Below are positions 60,979-64,000 of a DNA stretch of 64,000 nucleotides, piece after piece (positions within the stretch are counted from its first letter, which is position 1; every line of letters starts with the position of its first letter). The stretch is from assembly GCF_036311905.1 (NCBI RefSeq), contig NZ_JAZDCH010000015.1:1-64000 (forward strand), in the 5' to 3' direction. The position numbers were made by a program, and so were the translations under genes. The notes beneath the pieces are model-generated. The model was not told the origin of the DNA. It saw nothing but the letters and a program-made list of their open reading frames with translations, and did not search any database. Source of the stretch: Brachybacterium sp036311905. Lineage in GTDB: Bacteria; Actinomycetota; Actinomycetes; Actinomycetales; Dermabacteraceae.

Positions 60979-62835
60979 TCAGCGCAGCTCGCCGGGAGTC
61001 TCCGGGGTGGGGTGGGTCTGCTGTCCGCCCTGCCATGTGCCCGAGGAGGTGGGCGTGACGTTGTAGTCGCGGACCAGGTCCTCGACGACCATCTGGGCGT
61101 CCTGGTTCGAGGCCGAGGCGGCGACGGCGACGAGGTAGTCAGTGTCGTTTGCATAGTGCTCGGGGTCGCCGTGGAAGGCGGCGCGGTTCTCGCGCATCAC
61201 GTCGAGCTCCTCGGCGTCGAAGGCGATCACGAGATCGCCGCCGTCGTGCGACTCTCCCCAGTACGCGGACGTGTGGGCGCTGACCTGGTCGGCGGGAACG
61301 TCGCCCAAGGTCAGCTGGTAGTCGGTCTCCCGTTCCGAGCCACCCGTCGCGACCACCGAGTTGCCGGAGCCCTCGCCGTGGGGGATCACCTGCTGCGCCC
61401 ACTCGTTCGTCCCGTCGGGGCGGGTCCGGACGATGAGCTCGTCCGAGAAGGTGTTGTTCCCGCCGTGCTCGGCCTTGATGACGTCCTCGATCTCGAAACC
61501 GACGCTGTTGGACATGGTGGTGGAGGTCCGCGTCTCGGTGTATCGGTCCACGACCCCAGGGGCGTCCAGGTCCGTCGGGTACCCCCCGCCGTTCACGGCC
61601 TCGAGGAAGGCGCGGTCCCCCGCGGCGTCATTGCTGAACGCGACGTGCTCCACCACGGATTCCCGGACGGTGTGCTGGATGCCGGCCGAGAGCTTCACCT
61701 CCGGCCCGAGGAGGTCCGTTCCGACCGACATGCCGGAGTCGAGGCCGAGCTCGGAGTAGGGGCCGGAGGTCATCGAGAGGATGCCGCTCGCATCTCGACC
61801 GATCACGGTCGTGTCCCCGGTGGCGGCACTCGCCTCGACGCCGAGGCCTGCCTCGAATCCGCGGTACTTCCCGCTGACCTCCATGTTGGCGGCGGCTGCG
61901 ACCTCCGAGCCGAAGGCCACCTCGGTCCCCGGCTGGATGGAGCTCGGGTCGTAGGGGTTGATCTGCATCGCCTCCGCGAGCGACGTCCCGGCGGGGACGG
62001 TCACGCTGTAGACGGACTCGGTCGTCACCGTCGATCCGGTCTCGTACCCGACGCCGATGCCCTTCATGTCCGCCTCCGCGGCACCGGTCACGGACTGCGA
62101 GGCCGTGCCGGTCATGGTGAAGGTGACGGTCCCGTCCGGGTTCTCCTGGATCTTCACGTCGGTGCCGACCTCGAGCTCGGTGGTGACGGTGACCCCGTTC
62201 CCGAGGTCGACCTCGGCCTTGATCTTCGGCGAGCCGTCGAGCGTCACCGCCCCGGTGCCGTCGTCATTGAGCTCGAGCACGGTCCCGTCGGGCAACTCCA
62301 CCGTGGTCGACCCGGAGTTCGCGTCGGGGTCATGCGTGAAGTCGTCCTCCGGGGCCCCGATCTTCGCGCTGCCCCGGCCGCTGCCGCCCCCGTCATGCTC
62401 CATCACGGGCCGCCCGGCGGCGCTCGTGAGCATGCTGCCGTCGACGTCGAGGAATCCCGCCCCCGCGCCGATGCCCGCGCCCGCACCGATGCCCGGCCTC
62501 CCGTCGAGCAGACCCCCGAGCAGCCCGCCGAGTCCGCCCAGTCCGTGGAGCATGCCGGCCAGCAGGCCCGCGAGGTCCTCGGAGGCGCGATCCTGCTCGT
62601 CGGCGTGGTCCGCGAGTTCGCGGGACATCTGCTCGAGGCGCCCGCTGAGCCCGCGGCCCTGCAGCGCGACCTGCGCGCAGCGGCTCCGCAGCGCCTCGGC
62701 ATCCGGCCCCTCCCACGCGACCGTCATCGCGGCTTCGCGCGCCTCGCCGAGCAGCGTCTCGAGACGCCCTCCGGAGGTCTGCAGGCGTGCGGAGTGATCG
62801 CGCATCGAGTCGGTGTCTCCGCCGAGGAAAGCCAT
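60979..62835 (-). CDS. WXG-motif protein with long beta-rich C-terminus
   Basis: A 618-residue protein. The N-terminal 90 residues resemble the gene at 0.5 kb: F-L-G-G-D-T-D-S-M-R-D, W-E-G at 41-43 and H-A-D-E-Q-D-R-A-S-E. A Gly-rich hinge (about 95-125) follows, then about 400 residues of alternating polar/hydrophobic strands (V-E-L-P-D-G-T-V-L-E-L, V-T-F-T-M-T-G-T, R-Y-T-E-T-R-T-S-T-T-M) and an acidic helical end. I recognise no catalytic site. The ATG follows AAGGAC; the -10 and palindrome lie upstream. Candidate secreted effector or surface protein; no partner secretion genes are nearby. Confidence 0.72.
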   Translation of the reverse strand: MAFLGGDTDSMRDHSARLQTSGGRLETLLGEAREAAMTVAWEGPDAEALRSRCAQVALQGRGLSGRLEQMSRELADHADEQDRASEDLAGLLAGMLHGLGGLGGLLGGLLDGRPGIGAGAGIGAGAGFLDVDGSMLTSAAGRPVMEHDGGGSGRGSAKIGAPEDDFTHDPDANSGSTTVELPDGTVLELNDDGTGAVTLDGSPKIKAEVDLGNGVTVTTELEVGTDVKIQENPDGTVTFTMTGTASQSVTGAAEADMKGIGVGYETGSTVTTESVYSVTVPAGTSLAEAMQINPYDPSSIQPGTEVAFGSEVAAAANMEVSGKYRGFEAGLGVEASAATGDTTVIGRDASGILSMTSGPYSELGLDSGMSVGTDLLGPEVKLSAGIQHTVRESVVEHVAFSNDAAGDRAFLEAVNGGGYPTDLDAPGVVDRYTETRTSTTMSNSVGFEIEDVIKAEHGGNNTFSDELIVRTRPDGTNEWAQQVIPHGEGSGNSVVATGGSERETDYQLTLGDVPADQVSAHTSAYWGESHDGGDLVIAFDAEELDVMRENRAAFHGDPEHYANDTDYLVAVAASASNQDAQMVVEDLVRDYNVTPTSSGTWQGGQQTHPTPETPGELR

Positions 62836-62881
62836 GACGTCCTTCTGATCAGGGCCGTCCGGGGCGACGACCGGTCCGGCC

Positions 62882-62927
62882 AGGCTAGGGGGATCGCGGA
62901 GACGGGGCGATGGGGAGCACTCCCCAT
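62882..62927 (-). promoter_or_regulatory. Palindrome and -10 of the second WXG-motif gene
   Basis: On the minus strand, ATGGGGAG-TG-CTCCCCAT (62927-62910) is followed by CGCCCCG and, 24 bases after the CTCCCC arm, by TAGCCT (62887-62882). It equals the arrangement before the gene at 545. The pheS -10 TAGAAT (62934-62939) abuts it on the other strand. Confidence 0.55.
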
Positions 62928-63001
62928 CCCTCCTAGAATGGTCCGCGGTGCCCGCGAACGCCGTCGGGCGCCTCCCGATCCGACGGATGAGAGCGATACC
63001 C

Positions 63002-64000
63002 GTGTCCGAGACATCCCCCGCGCCCGACGCGCCCGTGCTCGACGAGCAGGCGATCACCGCCGCCGTCGACGCCGCGCTCGCCGCGATCGCCGCGGCCCCC
63101 GACACCGCGACCCTCAAGCAGGTCCGCATCGACCACGTGGGCGACGCGAGTGTGCTGAGCACCGCGAACCGCGCCATCAAGGACCTGCCCAAGGACCAGA
63201 AGGCCGCCGCCGGCAAGCTCGTCGGCCAGGGCAAGGGCCGCGTGCAGCAGGCCCTCGCCGCCCGCCAGGGCGAGCTCGCCGCCGCCGAGGAGGAAGCGGC
63301 GCTCGCCGCGGAGACCGTCGACATGACGCTGCCGACCGACCGTCGGCCGCGCGGTGCCGCCCACCCGCTGTGGACCCTCACCGAGCGGATCGAGGACTTC
63401 TTCGTCGGGATCGGCTGGGAAATCGCCGAGGGCCCCGAGGCGGAGTCGGCCTGGCTGAACTTCGACGCGCTCAACGCCGATGCGGAGCATCCCTCCCGCT
63501 CGCTGCAGGACACCCTCTACCTCGCGCCCGAGAACTCCGGGATGCTGCTGCGCACCCAGACCTCCCCGGTGCAGATCCGCGCCATGCTCGAGCGCGGTGC
63601 GCCGCTGTACATCGCGTGCCCCGGCACCGTCTACCGGGCCGACGAGATCGACGCGACCCACTCGCCGATGTTCAACCAGGTCGAGGGGCTCGCGATCGAC
63701 AAGGGCCTGACCATGGCGAACCTCGTCGGCACCCTCGATGCGCTGGCCGCGCACCTCTTCGGTGGCGCGCCGATCACGCGCCTGCGCCCCAACCACTTCC
63801 CCTTCACCGAGCCCAGCGCCGAGATGGACTTCCGCTGCTTCCGCTGCGAGGCCCGGCTCGGACTGGACCACGACGCGGACCCGGAGTGCCGGGTCTGCGG
63901 CGGCACCGGCTGGATCGAGATGGGCGGCTGCGGCATGGTCCACCCGAACGTGCTGCGCGCGGCCGGGGTCGACCCCGAGGAGTACCAGGGCTTCGCCTTC
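63002..64000 (+). CDS. pheS: Phenylalanyl-tRNA synthetase alpha subunit (incomplete at right edge)
   Basis: The first 333 codons of PheS, running off the window. The N-terminal coiled coil (A-V-D-A-A-L-A-A-I-A ... L-A-A-R-Q-G-E-L) is followed by the class II core: motif 2-like Y-I-A-C-P-G-T-V-Y-R, F-N-Q-V-E-G, and the F-x-C-x-x-C ... C-R-V-C-G-G-T-G-W zinc-like insert with G-C-G-M-V-H-P-N-V-L near the end. I use GTG 63002 because homologues start near here; in-frame GTG 62948 (8 bases after TAGAAT) and ATG 62987 are alternatives. In most relatives it directly follows the rRNA methyltransferase, here about 6 kb upstream. Confidence 0.92.
   Translation, partial: MSETSPAPDAPVLDEQAITAAVDAALAAIAAAPDTATLKQVRIDHVGDASVLSTANRAIKDLPKDQKAAAGKLVGQGKGRVQQALAARQGELAAAEEEAALAAETVDMTLPTDRRPRGAAHPLWTLTERIEDFFVGIGWEIAEGPEAESAWLNFDALNADAEHPSRSLQDTLYLAPENSGMLLRTQTSPVQIRAMLERGAPLYIACPGTVYRADEIDATHSPMFNQVEGLAIDKGLTMANLVGTLDALAAHLFGGAPITRLRPNHFPFTEPSAEMDFRCFRCEARLGLDHDADPECRVCGGTGWIEMGGCGMVHPNVLRAAGVDPEEYQGFAF

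Overview
The window is a chromosomal segment of a very high-GC Gram-positive actinobacterium. Strong G/C third positions, GTG starts, a mycothiol-linked formaldehyde oxidation pair, monomeric isocitrate dehydrogenase, an Rpf-type cell-wall lysozyme and an SseB/DUF1844/infC arrangement all fit Actinomycetota. The gene content looks most like Micrococcales of the Brachybacterium/Dermabacteraceae type; that genus-level call is inference from memory of gene content, not from a search. About 57 genes cover almost all of it. No tRNA, rRNA, insertion sequence, prophage or CRISPR array was seen.

Layout. 1-15 kb: mixed housekeeping and stress genes (ABM monooxygenase, a WXG-motif protein, a SurA-like lipoprotein, a TipA-type MerR regulator, Rpf, globin, lysoplasmalogenase, TerC behind a putative manganese riboswitch, a Rv2629/Balon-like protein, Mug glycosylase, thymidine kinase, a GH92 mannosidase). 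15-19 kb: the fructose operon fruR-fruK-fruA. 19-31 kb: BCCT transporter, SDR protein, DUF808, MFS, phosphoketolase, amidohydrolase, PPK2, thiol peroxidase, DUF488. 31-34 kb: a ROK regulator with a sugar-phosphate isomerase and a Gfo/Idh/MocA dehydrogenase. 34-40.5 kb: TSUP, hydrolase, icd, a lipoprotein, ZupT. 40.6-53 kb: histidine genes hisD and hisC-hisB-orf-hisH-orf-priA-sseB, with a sugar ABC transporter and a secreted glucoamylase-family enzyme lying between hisD and hisC. 53-64 kb: DUF1844, a DUF4352-like protein, infC-rpmI-rplT, a SPOUT methyltransferase and pheS (cut by the right edge). A CopD-CtaG fusion, the mycothiol formaldehyde pair and a second WXG-motif protein lie between the methyltransferase and pheS.

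Regulation. The clearest window-wide signal is a TANNNT (or CANNNT) hexamer 6-8 nt upstream of the start codon at about 14 genes on both strands, the architecture of leaderless mRNAs. Other genes carry AGGAGG-type ribosome sites. Several palindromes sit at promoters of regulated units (TipA-like regulator, fru, ROK operon, ABC transporter, icd).

Most notable observations: two paralogous WXG-motif proteins, about 62 kb apart, share a promoter-proximal block of palindrome plus flank at exactly the same distance from the -10; an in-frame TAA interrupts the first ABC permease; infC appears to start at ATC; TerC has a yybP-ykoY-like leader and a long charged tail; a Balon/Rv2629-like ribosome-hibernation candidate is present. 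No type VII secretion machinery is in the window, so the WXG pair is a lead and not a demonstrated system.
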